Counted from the first letter of the stretch, positions 9,249 through 18,441 are shown. The stretch: 64,000 bases of DNA from Vreelandella sp042466685 (GCF_042466685.1 NZ_CP170448.1:2356001-2420000); one strand, 5' to 3'. Made by a program: numbers and translations. Notes: generated by a model not told the origin, from the sequence alone.

Positions 9249-9893
9249 ATGACACGTAACATAGCCGATATCAGGCGTGATTATGAAGGCGGCAAGTTAG
9301 AAGAGTCTCAAGCACCCGATGATCCATTCGTGTTGTTTGATGAATGGTTCACCCTCGCATTGGAAAAAGAGGGTACAGATGGCAATGCTATGACACTAGC
9401 CACCGTCGATAGCCAAGGCCGCCCCCACGCCAGGGTGGTGCTGTTAAAAGGATTTGATGAGCGCGGCATGGTTTTTTACACCAACTACCATAGCCATAAG
9501 GGTAGCGAGCTGAGCAATGTGCCCTTCGCGGCCATCACCTTCTGGTGGCCTTCCCTCTCCCGTCAGGTGCGTATTGAGGGCCCCGTTGAGCAGGTGTCCG
9601 CAGATGAGTCTGATGAGTACTTTGGCAGCCGCCCACGCGGCAGTCAGCTAGGCGCTTGGATTGCGACTCAAAGCGTGGTAATTCCTGACCGCAACTGGAT
9701 CGAAGAGCGCCAAAAGCGCTTTGAACAAGCCTATGATGGCCAGGATATCCCCCGCCCAATCCACTGGGGTGGCTATCGTATCACCCCGGAAATGATCGAG
9801 TTTTGGCAGGGCCAGCCTAGCCGCCTACATGACCGCCTGCGCTTTGAGCGTCGCGACGGCGGTGAATGGAGCCGTTTCCGCATGGCGCCTTAG
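9249..9893 (+). CDS. pdxH: Pyridoxamine/pyridoxine 5'-phosphate oxidase
   Basis: A 214-residue FMN enzyme that makes pyridoxal 5'-phosphate, the final step of vitamin B6 synthesis and salvage. Seen are the FMN-binding blocks RVVLLKGFDERGMVFYTN and SHKGSEL, FWWPSLSRQVRIEG, GSRPRGSQLGAW with the conserved Arg and Ser, and the C-terminal signature FWQGQPSRLHDRL. The length is normal. The start is preceded by GGGAGAAG. A strong terminator follows. Confidence 0.96.
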   Translation: MTRNIADIRRDYEGGKLEESQAPDDPFVLFDEWFTLALEKEGTDGNAMTLATVDSQGRPHARVVLLKGFDERGMVFYTNYHSHKGSELSNVPFAAITFWWPSLSRQVRIEGPVEQVSADESDEYFGSRPRGSQLGAWIATQSVVIPDRNWIEERQKRFEQAYDGQDIPRPIHWGGYRITPEMIEFWQGQPSRLHDRLRFERRDGGEWSRFRMAP

Positions 9894-9909
9894 CGCCTGA
9901 AACAAGTTT

Positions 9910-9947
9910 ACAGTAAGGCCTGCGTTTTTATACGCAGGCCTTGCTGT
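9910..9947. terminator. Bidirectional terminator between pdxH and pat
   Basis: A perfect 11-base stem AAGGCCTGCGT / ACGCAGGCCTT with a TTTTAT loop, extended by ACAG/CTGT. It sits between two convergent genes, with T- and A-rich flanks suited to termination in both directions. Confidence 0.75.
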
Positions 9948-9996
9948 TATTAAAGCGAAAAAGGTAAAACGAAAACAGGTAAAGCAATTAAAAGGC

Positions 9997-12744
9997 TCAG
10001 TCCGGCATGCTCTCAAGGCGGTGACGTTGCCACTCGCTTTCGGGTTCGTTGAGGCGTAACACGGCATCAATCACCTGCTCTTCCATGTTATAGCGGCATT
10101 TAAAGCCCAAGTGCTTCATTAGCGCCCGCATGGGATGGTTGTCGACCATGATTTTGCCGATCATCTCCAGAGTGCCAATGTTAGTGCAGTAATCGATCAT
10201 CTTCTTCATCAGCAGGCTGCCAATCCCCAGCCCCTGCAAATCATCGCGAATAATGACCGAGAATTCGGTACGAATATTGTCCGGATCGTTCCATACCCGC
10301 ACCACGCCAAGCATCTCTTTGCTGCCATCGTCGCCTAAATACTCGGCAATAAACGCCATCTGACGGTCGTAATTGATATGCGACAGAATCGACAGGTCGC
10401 GCTGGGTTAGGTTGGATTTATTGTGGAAATAGCGGAAACGAATACTCTCTTCAGAGAGCTGACGGTGAAAGGTAGTAATCAAATGGGCATCTTCGGCACG
10501 AATGGGTCTGACCTCCACTTGCCAGCCGTTTTTCAGCGTCACCCATTCGCGCAGCTCTTCAGGGTATGGCATGATCGCAAAGCGCGATGGCGTGCCAAGA
10601 TCCATGGCGAAATCGACAGCGACCATGCCATCACGGTTCAGCAGCAGCGGATTTATTTCCAGCCCGCGCAGATCGCTAAGGTCAGACGCCATTTGCGAGA
10701 GTTTGACCAGCATTTGGCACAGGTGCTGAATGTCTCGCTCTGGGTCGGCGGAGTGTTCGCGAATTAACGAAGCGGCGTGGGTTCTCCCCACCACATCGGC
10801 GGCCAAGCTCATATTGAGCGGTGGCAGCGCCACTTGGCGGTCAGCCAGCACATTGACTTTATAACCCCCAATACCAAACACGATCAGCGGGCCAAAGACC
10901 GGATCACGGGTAATACCCGCGCAAATCTGCATCGAGTGCTTGCCGCGCTGCATCGGCTGCAAACAGTACTCGCGAATCGCGTACTCGGGGAATTTCTCAG
11001 CGACTTTTTCACCAAGCTGGCGAACCCCTTCCGCTACCTGCTCGGGGGTGTCCAAATCCTGTAGCAAGCCTGCTGAAATTTTATGCGGGTGCTTACGGTA
11101 GCGATAGGGTCGGCAATTGCCCTCATGAACCACTTTAAGTGCTTTGGTGCCAGAAATTTCTCCAGCGCGAGCAAGCGCATCATCGGAATTGGTAAGATAG
11201 ACGCTGGGGGCTGTGGGTATACCATAGGCCTCAAGCACTTTGGCAGTTTCAGAGTGGGTTAAGGTTTGCCTGCCCTGCTCTTTCGCCTGCTTGATCAGTG
11301 TGCGGCACTGGGCACGTATTTCGGGACTGGTGGTAAATGGGAGGCTTGGCGGAATCTCCTGTAGTAGCGCTTGAACACGTTGATAAATCACCATATGCAT
11401 AAATGCCTTAACGGCTTTTTCGGGTGAAATATAGGTCGGAATCCCCGCTAAATTACAGATATGGCGGGCATTAAGCGCCTCTTTTAAGCCCATCCAACTG
11501 GTGAGCAGGTTGCGGCGAAACTTCTTTCGGTTATCGATCAGCGCCTGGGCAGTCACGAGTGATGGCGCCATACGGGTGGGCGCGTGAACGACCAGAACCG
11601 CATCCACATTGGCGTCTGCAGCGACAATCTCCAGCGCTTGAACAAACCGCTCAGGCGAGGCGTTGCCCCCCACATCCACCGGGTTCTCGCCCGGCTTGCT
11701 CATATCGATCTCGCTGCGGTGCAGCGCTGCCTGGGTTTCGGCGCTAAATTCGGCCAGTTTACCGCCCGCACTGATCAGCTTATCGATGGCCAGCATGGCA
11801 GGCCCCAGGCCGTTAGAGACGATCGCCAAGCGGTCACCCTTCAAGGGCTTCATGCGCGATAGGGTTTCCAGTGCATCAAGCAGCTCGTCGGAGTCATCTA
11901 CCCGCACCACCCCAGCGCGTGCAAAAGCGGCATCAAACACCACATCACGGTTAGCAATCCCTGGCGTGGGTGCCATGCCGGAAATATCCGATTCTGGGGT
12001 GCGGCCACTTTTTATCGCCAGTACCAGGCGGTTACGTGACGCATCACGCACGGCGGTCATAAAGTGCTGGGCGTCGCTGATTCGCTCAAGGTGCAGCATA
12101 ATGGCCTGGGCGGGCGAGAATTGGTTAACGTAGTCGATCAGGTCAGGCAGCAGTACATCTACGCTGTCGCCGACTGTAATCAGGTGTGAAAAGCCCACAT
12201 CTCGCCCGGCGGCCCAATCGATCATGGCGTTGGCGAGCATACCGGACTGGCCCAGATAAGCGACGCGGCCCGCTTTCACCGGTTGACTGGCGTAAGAGGC
12301 GTTTAATTTCTTACCCGGTACAATCAACCCCATGCACTCGGGGCCGAGTACTCGAATGCCGGAGACACGAGCCGCACTCAACATGCGTTCGCGAATGGAG
12401 CCCTTATTACCCTTGTCCCGATCCAGGTAAGCACCGCCGGAGAGAACCAGGGCCGCTTTGACACCGTACTGCCCAAGCTTTTTAATCAGACTAGGCACGC
12501 CTTCAATAGGCGAGCAGACCACGGCTAAGTCGGGCACTTCCGGTAGCTCGCTTACCCGACTAAAGCAGGGTACCCCGAAAACCTCGGAGTAGCCTTTAAG
12601 GTTGACCGCCCAGAGCGGCCCTTTAAAGCCGCCCTCCTGAATATTTCTCAGCACTAAACCGCCCAATGACGCGGGCTTTTCAGAGGCGCCAAACACCGCT
12701 AGTGTGCGAGGTTCGAAAAAATGGTGTAAAAAGCGCGTGCTCAC
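9997..12744 (-). CDS. Pat-like protein acetyltransferase (ADP-forming acyl-CoA synthetase-like plus GNAT)
   Basis: A 915-residue protein of the Pat/YfiQ (PatZ) type. The N-terminus is a CoA-binding Rossmann domain (LAVFGASEKPASLGG, about 14-28), followed by succinyl-CoA-ligase-like domains (AYLGQSGMLANA) and an ATP-grasp region at about 480-690. From about 725 a GNAT acetyltransferase domain carries the acetyl-CoA loop LQGLGIGSLLMKK. Family members acetylate lysines of metabolic enzymes such as acetyl-CoA synthetase. It starts with GTG after GGGGAG. It is divergent from the HDAC-family gene, so acetylation and a candidate deacetylase share one intergenic region. Confidence 0.88.
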   Translation of the reverse strand: MSTRFLHHFFEPRTLAVFGASEKPASLGGLVLRNIQEGGFKGPLWAVNLKGYSEVFGVPCFSRVSELPEVPDLAVVCSPIEGVPSLIKKLGQYGVKAALVLSGGAYLDRDKGNKGSIRERMLSAARVSGIRVLGPECMGLIVPGKKLNASYASQPVKAGRVAYLGQSGMLANAMIDWAAGRDVGFSHLITVGDSVDVLLPDLIDYVNQFSPAQAIMLHLERISDAQHFMTAVRDASRNRLVLAIKSGRTPESDISGMAPTPGIANRDVVFDAAFARAGVVRVDDSDELLDALETLSRMKPLKGDRLAIVSNGLGPAMLAIDKLISAGGKLAEFSAETQAALHRSEIDMSKPGENPVDVGGNASPERFVQALEIVAADANVDAVLVVHAPTRMAPSLVTAQALIDNRKKFRRNLLTSWMGLKEALNARHICNLAGIPTYISPEKAVKAFMHMVIYQRVQALLQEIPPSLPFTTSPEIRAQCRTLIKQAKEQGRQTLTHSETAKVLEAYGIPTAPSVYLTNSDDALARAGEISGTKALKVVHEGNCRPYRYRKHPHKISAGLLQDLDTPEQVAEGVRQLGEKVAEKFPEYAIREYCLQPMQRGKHSMQICAGITRDPVFGPLIVFGIGGYKVNVLADRQVALPPLNMSLAADVVGRTHAASLIREHSADPERDIQHLCQMLVKLSQMASDLSDLRGLEINPLLLNRDGMVAVDFAMDLGTPSRFAIMPYPEELREWVTLKNGWQVEVRPIRAEDAHLITTFHRQLSEESIRFRYFHNKSNLTQRDLSILSHINYDRQMAFIAEYLGDDGSKEMLGVVRVWNDPDNIRTEFSVIIRDDLQGLGIGSLLMKKMIDYCTNIGTLEMIGKIMVDNHPMRALMKHLGFKCRYNMEEQVIDAVLRLNEPESEWQRHRLESMPD

Positions 12745-12847
12745 AATGCGTCTCCCCTGACATGAATCGCGGCTGTACGACTTATTGACACTGTCGCCCA
12801 GGCCCAGAAGGCGATTAAGGTGACATCAATAATAATGGAGCGTTGGA

Positions 12848-13789
12848 ATGATTACCGCCTACCTTACCCACCCAGACTGCTCATTGCATCATATGGGGCC
12901 GGAGCATCCTGAAAGCCCTCAACGTCTGGAGGCCATTCGCGCTCGCCTATCGCTTGCTGGGTTATTACAGCAAACCATGCAGGCCGATGCCAAGGAAGCC
13001 TGCGAAGAGGCACTTGCCAGAGTACACCCCTTACGCCACTTGCGCTCCCTGGATAAGTGTTTGCCCACCGAAGGTATCGTTACGTTAGACAGCGATACCA
13101 TGATGAACCCTAACAGCCTGCAAGCCGCACGGGTTGCAGCAGGCGCTGTTATCCGCGGTGTGGATCAGGTGTTTAAGCGTCAGGCGGATAATGTCTTTTG
13201 TGCGGTTAGACCGCCAGGCCACCACGCGGAAGCCAGCGATGCCATGGGGTTCTGCTTTTACAATAATATCGCCGTGGGGGCGGCCCATGCGCGAGCCAAA
13301 TACGGTGCTAAACGTATCGCTATTTTGGATTTCGATGTGCATCAGTGCAATGGCACTATCGATATCTTTAAAAACGATCCCGAGGTGCTTATTTGCACCA
13401 GTTTCCAATATCCGTTTTACCCCTGGCGGTATCTGCGCAGCGAGTGGCAAAACGTTGTCAATACACCACTGGAAGTGGGTACCGATGGCCCTGAATTTCG
13501 GCGCATTATCGAAAACCACTGGCTGCCTGCCCTGCACGCGTTCAAACCCGATCTCGTACTAATTTCTGCCGGCTTTGACGCTCACCGTGATGATCCCATG
13601 GGCGACATCTGTCTAGAGGATGAAGACTTCTACTGGATTACCCATCTCGCTATGGAGATCGCCACCCTATACGCTGATAACCGCATTGTATCGGTGCTCG
13701 AAGGTGGCTATAACCCAAAGTCACTGGCCAGTGGCGTGGAGGCACACCTAAAAGCGCTTCTGGGCCTGCCGTTTTCTGAGGTACCTTAA
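12848..13789 (+). CDS. Histone deacetylase family (class II-like) deacetylase
   Basis: A 313-residue arginase-fold hydrolase of the HDAC/acetoin-utilisation/acetylpolyamine amidohydrolase superfamily, expected to bind Zn2+ and remove acetyl groups from lysine or polyamines. The catalytic tandem His is in RPPGHHAEASDAMGFCFYNN. Metal ligands are in DFDVHQCNGT (Asp, His) and SAGFDAHRDDP (Asp). The usual HHGNGT is HQCNGT here; the ligands themselves are kept. It is divergent from the Pat-like acetyltransferase 103 bases away. Confidence 0.88.
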   Translation: MITAYLTHPDCSLHHMGPEHPESPQRLEAIRARLSLAGLLQQTMQADAKEACEEALARVHPLRHLRSLDKCLPTEGIVTLDSDTMMNPNSLQAARVAAGAVIRGVDQVFKRQADNVFCAVRPPGHHAEASDAMGFCFYNNIAVGAAHARAKYGAKRIAILDFDVHQCNGTIDIFKNDPEVLICTSFQYPFYPWRYLRSEWQNVVNTPLEVGTDGPEFRRIIENHWLPALHAFKPDLVLISAGFDAHRDDPMGDICLEDEDFYWITHLAMEIATLYADNRIVSVLEGGYNPKSLASGVEAHLKALLGLPFSEVP

Positions 13790-13909
13790 ATTCGACAGCG
13801 TTCTAGGGTCTGTAGGTCGTTCTTAGCCACTTCTGAGCTGTGATATCATGGCTGTTTACACGCGCCTTTAGATACGCACCGTTAGACCACGCAGCCAATG
13901 TGACGACCT

Positions 13910-14542
13910 ATGACCGCTACGACTGAAGAGCATGCCGCGCTGCGTATTGCATCGGGAAGCAAACCCTTTGTTGAACCATTGCGTTTAGGCGAGCGGCTCA
14001 AGCAAATTCGTCTCGCTAATCAGTGGACGCTGGAAGAGGTGAGCCAGCGCACCGGCCTTGCCCGCTCCACGCTCTCTAAAATCGAGAATGATCAAGTCTC
14101 CCCCACCTTTAGCGTGGTGCAGAAACTCACCACCGGGCTCAACATCGACCTGCCTCAATTGCTTACGCCCCCCAAGCGGGAGCGTTATACCATGGGGCGG
14201 CGGGATCTTACCCGTAAAGGCAAAGGGCAACTGCACCCCACACCCACCTATGAGCACGAACTATTGGGTCATCAGCTCGCTCAAAAACGGATGATTCCCT
14301 TCAAAACTATCGTGCGGGCACGCAGCTTTGACGAATACCACCAGTGGGTACGCCATGATGGCGAAGAGTTTTTGATGGTGCTAAACGGCGATATTATGCT
14401 CTACACCGAGTTTTACGCCCCGCTAGTGCTTGCCGAAGGTGACAGCATCTATTTCGATAGCGATATGGGCCACGCCCTGGTATCCACCAGTCCGGAAGAT
14501 GCCGTTGTTTTATCGGTCTGCACACGTGGTGATGTGGCCTAG
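13910..14542 (+). CDS. XRE-family transcriptional regulator with C-terminal cupin
   Basis: A 210-residue one-component regulator. Residues about 24-80 are a helix-turn-helix (WTLEEVSQRTGLARSTLSKIE). Residues about 135-205 are a small-molecule-binding cupin barrel (HDGEEFLMVLNGDIMLY and EGDSIYFDSDMGHALV). The family often controls amino-acid, polyamine or nearby catabolic genes; no target can be named here. It is convergent with tusE, 30 bases away. Confidence 0.88.
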   Translation: MTATTEEHAALRIASGSKPFVEPLRLGERLKQIRLANQWTLEEVSQRTGLARSTLSKIENDQVSPTFSVVQKLTTGLNIDLPQLLTPPKRERYTMGRRDLTRKGKGQLHPTPTYEHELLGHQLAQKRMIPFKTIVRARSFDEYHQWVRHDGEEFLMVLNGDIMLYTEFYAPLVLAEGDSIYFDSDMGHALVSTSPEDAVVLSVCTRGDVA

Positions 14543-14572
14543 GGTTGGAAAACCAGCGGGCATGCAGTCTGG

Positions 14573-14923
14573 TTATAGGCAGTTGGTAGGTTTCGGTAAA
14601 CCGGCCAGGCGGGCAATTCGCTTTGCCGGGCTGCCGGGGAAAAGCTGCATCAGGTAGATCGAGCGCCCCTTCTCTTCGCCCAGTGCATTTTTGGTGGCTT
14701 TCACAAGCGGTCTCATCGCTGGCGCCATTTCGTAACGCTGATAAAATGCCCTCACAAGCTCGATGAGTTCCCAGTGTTCCGCGGTAAGTGTTATGCCCTC
14801 CTCTTCAGCCATTAAATGAGCAACAGCTTCTTCCCAATCTGACTGATTAACCAGATATCCCTCCGGATCTAGCGGATATTTTTTTTGAGAATCAAGATAA
14901 CGGTATATTTTCGGCTCAGACAT
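14573..14923 (-). CDS. tusE: Sulfur relay protein TusE (DsrC family)
   Basis: A 116-residue DsrC/TusE protein that accepts persulfide sulfur from TusBCD and hands it to MnmA for 2-thiouridine synthesis in tRNA. It ends in PKPTNCL, with the family's essential penultimate Cys. The single C-terminal Cys fits TusE better than dissimilatory DsrC, which has two. The ATG lies 2 bases after the tusB stop; no separate Shine-Dalgarno sequence is visible, so coupling to tusB is likely. Confidence 0.93.
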   Translation of the reverse strand: MSEPKIYRYLDSQKKYPLDPEGYLVNQSDWEEAVAHLMAEEEGITLTAEHWELIELVRAFYQRYEMAPAMRPLVKATKNALGEEKGRSIYLMQLFPGSPAKRIARLAGLPKPTNCL

Positions 14924-14925
14924 GC

Positions 14926-15216
14926 TTAATACCAAGTGACGGTCTTTTCATACTGTTCAGTGAGTGCCACAAAGCCCTGCAACTCTAGTGTGGGCAGCTC
15001 ATTCTTAGCTGCGACGCTGGCAAGCCCACGGGAAGCCAGGTCTTCTGAAAGCAGGAAGATTCGCGACTGACACTGCTGCCATGCCGACCAGGAGGTATCC
15101 AGTGCTGCAGTAACCGCTTCTTCGATCAACAGCACGGTATCTTGTCCCCCTATCGCCTGCTGCATTTGAGTAGATGCACTACTACCAGGCGCTTTGGTAA
15201 GGATGTGTAGAATCAT
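14926..15216 (-). CDS. tusB: Sulfur relay protein TusB (DsrH family)
   Basis: A 96-residue subunit of the TusBCD heterohexamer, which relays sulfur from TusA to TusE. It begins MILHILTKAPGSS, typical of DsrH/TusB, and ends near TVTWY. An in-frame TTG four codons upstream is the alternative start; the ATG matches the family. It sits between tusC and tusE with gaps of only a few bases. Confidence 0.9.
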   Translation of the reverse strand: MILHILTKAPGSSASTQMQQAIGGQDTVLLIEEAVTAALDTSWSAWQQCQSRIFLLSEDLASRGLASVAAKNELPTLELQGFVALTEQYEKTVTWY

Positions 15217-15234
15217 AATAGCGCTCAATGGGTT

Positions 15235-15600
15235 CTAAAAATTCAGGATCTGGGCGTGTTGCTGCAAAAGCTCAGGCACTTCCTGTTCAGCTATCATTGT
15301 AACGCCCTCAACCAGAGCGTCTGCTGATAAATGCATCTCTTGCAGCGCTCCTTCGGTCACCCAAAGCTTGTCAATATCATACATTTCCAACATATCAATG
15401 GTGGGTAGCGTGGCTTTTTGGCCCGGCGCGCCGCTGCCCTGCTCTTTCAGTAGTGCCATTATACCCTGTCCCATAAATAGCAAGTGCACGGACTGGCCAA
15501 AGGCCGCTGCAACCAAGGCAGCATCTAACCCTTCACGTAGCCAGTTCGAGCCATGGGGGGCGTGGCGAATTATCACTAATAGCGCATCAGGTGTCGCCAT
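15235..15600 (-). CDS. tusC: Sulfur relay protein TusC (DsrF family)
   Basis: A 121-residue DsrE/F-fold protein, the C subunit of TusBCD. It begins MATPDALLVIIRHAPHGSNWLREG, with the family pattern of an N-terminal strand and an Asn/Trp loop. The ATG at 15600 has GGAGC just upstream; an open extension to 15636 overlaps tusD and is less likely. It is part of the tusD-tusC-tusB-tusE operon. Confidence 0.9.
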   Translation of the reverse strand: MATPDALLVIIRHAPHGSNWLREGLDAALVAAAFGQSVHLLFMGQGIMALLKEQGSGAPGQKATLPTIDMLEMYDIDKLWVTEGALQEMHLSADALVEGVTMIAEQEVPELLQQHAQILNF

Positions 15601-15610
15601 GGGCGCTCCT

Positions 15611-16006
15611 TTAAGCAAACGTAATGAGGCGATCAACGCGCTGCTGTAGCTCCAGCAATTGTCCTAGACCGGTCAATTCAAAAGGCGGCGCTACATTGAA
15701 GGCCTGCTTACCGTGTCGCTGGGCTTCCGATTCGCTCATCAGTCCACGCCGCAACGCTGCGGCAATACAGACATCTAACTGAACCGCATGCTGCTGATGC
15801 AGTTCAGTCCAGGCTTCTCGCAGATTAAGCTCATCCTGGGGTGGTGCCATCAGCGATGAAGCATTATGGACGCCATCGTGATAGAAAAACACACCCGCAA
15901 TTTTATGCCCGCGAGCAAGAACGGCATGAGCAAAACGTAATGCAGAGTGTGGTGCTGGGCTGCTATACGGCGCCCCCATCACCAATAAGCCGTACTGCAT
16001 GATCAT
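15611..16006 (-). CDS. tusD: Sulfurtransferase TusD (DsrE family)
   Basis: A 131-residue catalytic subunit of TusBCD. The conserved persulfide-carrying Cys is in LDVCIAAALRRG (near residue 79). It is the first gene of the tusDCBE operon, whose product is needed for the s2U34 modification of Lys, Glu and Gln tRNAs. Two in-frame ATGs (16006 and 16000) are both possible starts. Confidence 0.92.
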   Translation of the reverse strand: MIMQYGLLVMGAPYSSPAPHSALRFAHAVLARGHKIAGVFFYHDGVHNASSLMAPPQDELNLREAWTELHQQHAVQLDVCIAAALRRGLMSESEAQRHGKQAFNVAPPFELTGLGQLLELQQRVDRLITFA

Positions 16007-16026
16007 AATACCTGGTAACGGTTAGC

Positions 16027-16062
16027 CTAAAAAAAGACAGGCCCTATCAAGTAGGGCCTGTC
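16027..16062 (-). terminator. Rho-independent terminator of yccA
   Basis: A perfect 11-base stem GACAGGCCCTA / TAGGGCCTGTC (16036-16062) is followed, on the minus strand, by a run of Ts. It lies 24 bases after the yccA stop and insulates the tus operon from it. Confidence 0.88.
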
Positions 16063-16085
16063 ATGCCATCTAACGCGTGATTAGA

Positions 16086-16766
16086 TCAATCGTTGCTCAT
16101 GATACCCAAAATCGACAACAAGCTAACAAACAAGTTGTAGATGGATACGTAGAGCGTCACCGTGGCCAGAATGTAGTTAGTTTCACCTGCGCGGTGAATA
16201 ATCTCACTGGTTTGATACAGAATGGCAGCTGAAGCAAATAGCACAAAACCCGCTGATACCATCAGTGAAAGCGCAGGAATTTGAAAGAAGATTCCGGCCA
16301 CCATGGCCAGTATCAATACGATGGCACCTGCCATCAAGAAGTTGCTCAAGAAGCTAAAGTCTTTCTTAGTAGTTAGCGCGATTGCAGAAAGACCAACAAA
16401 GGTCAGACCTGTCATCGCCAGCGCATTCATAATCAACGCGCCGCCATTGGGCAAGGTCAGGTAGGCAGATAGAATCGGCCCGAGTGTGAAGCCCATAAAG
16501 CCTGTAAAGGCGAACGTGGCTAATAAACCGGCCGCAGAGTTCGCGGTCTTATGAACCAGGAACATCAAACCGTAGGCACCAATCAAGAACACAAAGATGT
16601 TCATCTGTTGGATACCGAGGGCTACAGCAGCACCCGCTGTGACTGCTGAGAACAGCAGCGTCATTGCCAGTAGCGCGTAGGTGTTACGCAACACCTTGTT
16701 AGTGCTAACACTGTTGGCAACGCCACTCGATTGAGGACGCGCCGTACGTAAATCGTTGTAAGCCAT
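16086..16766 (-). CDS. yccA: Bax inhibitor-1/YccA family membrane protein
   Basis: A 226-residue inner-membrane protein with about seven hydrophobic helices, of the BI-1/YccA family. In E. coli, YccA binds and modulates the FtsH protease. Typical segments are NTYALLAMTLLFSAVTAG at the start and ILATVTLYVSIYNLFVSLLSILG at the end, the latter with the conserved C-terminal LY...N pattern. The ATG at 16766 is preceded by AGGGAG; the upstream in-frame start at 16799 lacks this. Confidence 0.92.
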   Translation of the reverse strand: MAYNDLRTARPQSSGVANSVSTNKVLRNTYALLAMTLLFSAVTAGAAVALGIQQMNIFVFLIGAYGLMFLVHKTANSAAGLLATFAFTGFMGFTLGPILSAYLTLPNGGALIMNALAMTGLTFVGLSAIALTTKKDFSFLSNFLMAGAIVLILAMVAGIFFQIPALSLMVSAGFVLFASAAILYQTSEIIHRAGETNYILATVTLYVSIYNLFVSLLSILGIMSND

Positions 16767-16941
16767 GTGTTCATGCTCCCTAAATGGTATTTCCAACAAC
16801 TGACAAGAATGCCGTTACCGAGTTCCAGACGCAAGCCTTTGTCTATGTAGCAAAGCCTGGCTAGCAAATGGTTATTCAACGTTGAATCGCCCCAACGCGC
16901 TTTGTCTATGCTTGTTGAACACTTCTTTGGACATCAAAGCG

Positions 16942-17700
16942 ATGAAAAAAATTCTACTTTCCACCACCACTCTGCCACTTTTAGCGCTTTCCATGACCGC
17001 CATGGCCTTCTCACCTGCCGGAGAGGATATCTCCTATCGCGTGAATGATGAAAATTTTCAAGGCTATTTTGTCTCCGCGGCCGACAACGCCAAGGGTAGC
17101 GTAGTGATCGTTCATGACTGGGATGGGCTGGATGATTATGAGCGCCAACGTGCCGATATGCTGGCCGATGAAGGCTATGACGTTTTTGCCGTGGATCTTT
17201 TTGGTGAAGGCAACCGCCCTCAAGCAGTCGAGGATAAACGCGCCGCGACCAATCGACTCTACCAGGATAGAGAGAGAATGCGCTCGCTAACTCTTGGAGG
17301 TTTAGCCCAGGCTAGAGAGCAAGGCGCTGCTGAGCAAACGGTCATTATGGGGTACTGCTTTGGCGGTGCGGTAGCGCTAGAAATCGCGCGTTCCGGTGAA
17401 GCGGATAATATAGCTGCGTACGCCAGTTTTCACGGCGGACTGAACACCCCCGATGGACAAGCTTACTCAGGTGAAACCGCTCCTATCTTTATTGCCCATG
17501 GCGGTGCCGACAGTGCGGTGAGCTTAGAGGACGTCGCGACTCTGGCTGAAGAGTTAGAAACCGCAGGTGTCACCTATGAGGTAGGTATCTATTCAGGCGC
17601 CCCCCACGCCTTCAGCGTATTTGGCAGCGATGCCTACCATGAACGCGCCGATGAACGCTCTTGGACAGCTTTCAATAACTGGTTGGCTGAAATGCTTTAA
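16942..17700 (+). CDS. Exported dienelactone hydrolase family protein
   Basis: A 252-residue alpha/beta hydrolase with an N-terminal signal peptide (MKKILLSTTTLPLLALSMTA, cut near AMA-FS). The nucleophile is Cys in MGYCFGGAVALE, and the catalytic His is in SGAPHAFSVFG; the acid is likely the Asp in HGGADSAVS. These are the dienelactone-hydrolase residues rather than the serine triad of lipases. The periplasmic location suggests a role on imported esters or lactones rather than in a cytoplasmic chlorocatechol pathway. Confidence 0.87.
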   Translation: MKKILLSTTTLPLLALSMTAMAFSPAGEDISYRVNDENFQGYFVSAADNAKGSVVIVHDWDGLDDYERQRADMLADEGYDVFAVDLFGEGNRPQAVEDKRAATNRLYQDRERMRSLTLGGLAQAREQGAAEQTVIMGYCFGGAVALEIARSGEADNIAAYASFHGGLNTPDGQAYSGETAPIFIAHGGADSAVSLEDVATLAEELETAGVTYEVGIYSGAPHAFSVFGSDAYHERADERSWTAFNNWLAEML

Positions 17701-17709
17701 ATACAAATA

Positions 17710-17738
17710 ACCCTAGCAGAGTTCAACACTGCTAGGGT
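17710..17738. terminator. Hairpin terminator between convergent genes
   Basis: A perfect 10-base stem ACCCTAGCAG / CTGCTAGGGT with a 9-base loop. The minus-strand side is followed by a T-rich stretch. It serves the hydrolase gene and the small convergent membrane-protein gene. Confidence 0.65.
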
Positions 17739-17795
17739 GTCTAAATACTCAGTTCAGCAGAACGTATTTGAAGCCTGTATTAAGATACCCGTTGC

Positions 17796-17966
17796 TTAAC
17801 TTTGGGCTTCTTCTTCGTCTTCTTTTTCATCTTTATGTGGCGTAACGGTGGTCACCGCCGTTTGTCGCACATTTTGGGAAGCATTATAGAGGCGAGCATC
17901 CATTACATACAGTACCGCCAGTTGCGCAAATAGCACCGCAAAACAGACGATTAAACCTTTTAACAT
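17796..17966 (-). CDS. Small single-helix membrane protein, unknown
   Basis: 56 residues: one hydrophobic helix (MLKGLIVCFAVLFAQLAVLYVM) followed by a polar, acidic C-terminus (KDEKEDEEEAQS). I do not recognise a family. The ATG at 17966 begins directly at the membrane helix; an in-frame start at 18005 is less natural. It is supported by convergence with a terminator and a protein-like composition, not by homology. Confidence 0.45.
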   Translation of the reverse strand: MLKGLIVCFAVLFAQLAVLYVMDARLYNASQNVRQTAVTTVTPHKDEKEDEEEAQS

Positions 17967-18103
17967 GGCGGCATATCCAGAGATGGGGGGGGCTAGCATC
18001 TGCATATTAGCCGATCGCTAGCCAAACACAATTTATTTTATGTGCCTTAACATGCCCTGTTTGAAAACGTTCGAAATTACGAGGATCTTTACCGGCTAAT
18101 CCT

Positions 18104-18286
18104 TTAATCCTTAACGGATACTTTGCGCAAATCTTCAATCGTCACCCCTTCGGGTAAGTCTGATTCCTCCGCGGGTAGCCATACGGGGGAAAGATCGCTA
18201 TCTTCTCGCCCATCTGCATACCGATGTCCGGGAATACGGTAAACAATCTGACTATGGTGGTGATCCCACGCAAATACACGATCCAT
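18104..18286 (-). CDS. Small soluble hypothetical protein
   Basis: 60 residues, acidic, beginning MDRVFAWDHHHSQIVYR and ending IEDLRKVSVKD. The start is preceded by a purine-rich TAGGATAAG. Composition and third-position bias look like coding sequence, but I recognise no family. Confidence 0.4.
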   Translation of the reverse strand: MDRVFAWDHHHSQIVYRIPGHRYADGREDSDLSPVWLPAEESDLPEGVTIEDLRKVSVKD

Positions 18287-18441
18287 ATGCTTATCCTACC
18301 TATAAAAAGAGAACCCTATTGATGACATAACCAAAGCTATGACATGCACGCTTGGCATGATGTTCCGTCACCTATTATCGACACATGCGATACCTATGAG
18401 GTTAAATGTCAAAAGAATTATTTGCTGACAAGGAGTTACCA

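Noticed and set aside
11663..12133. Plus-strand open frame (156 codons) inside the Pat-like gene
   Set aside because: Shadow frame in GC-rich coding DNA, Ser/Arg-rich with no domain signal.
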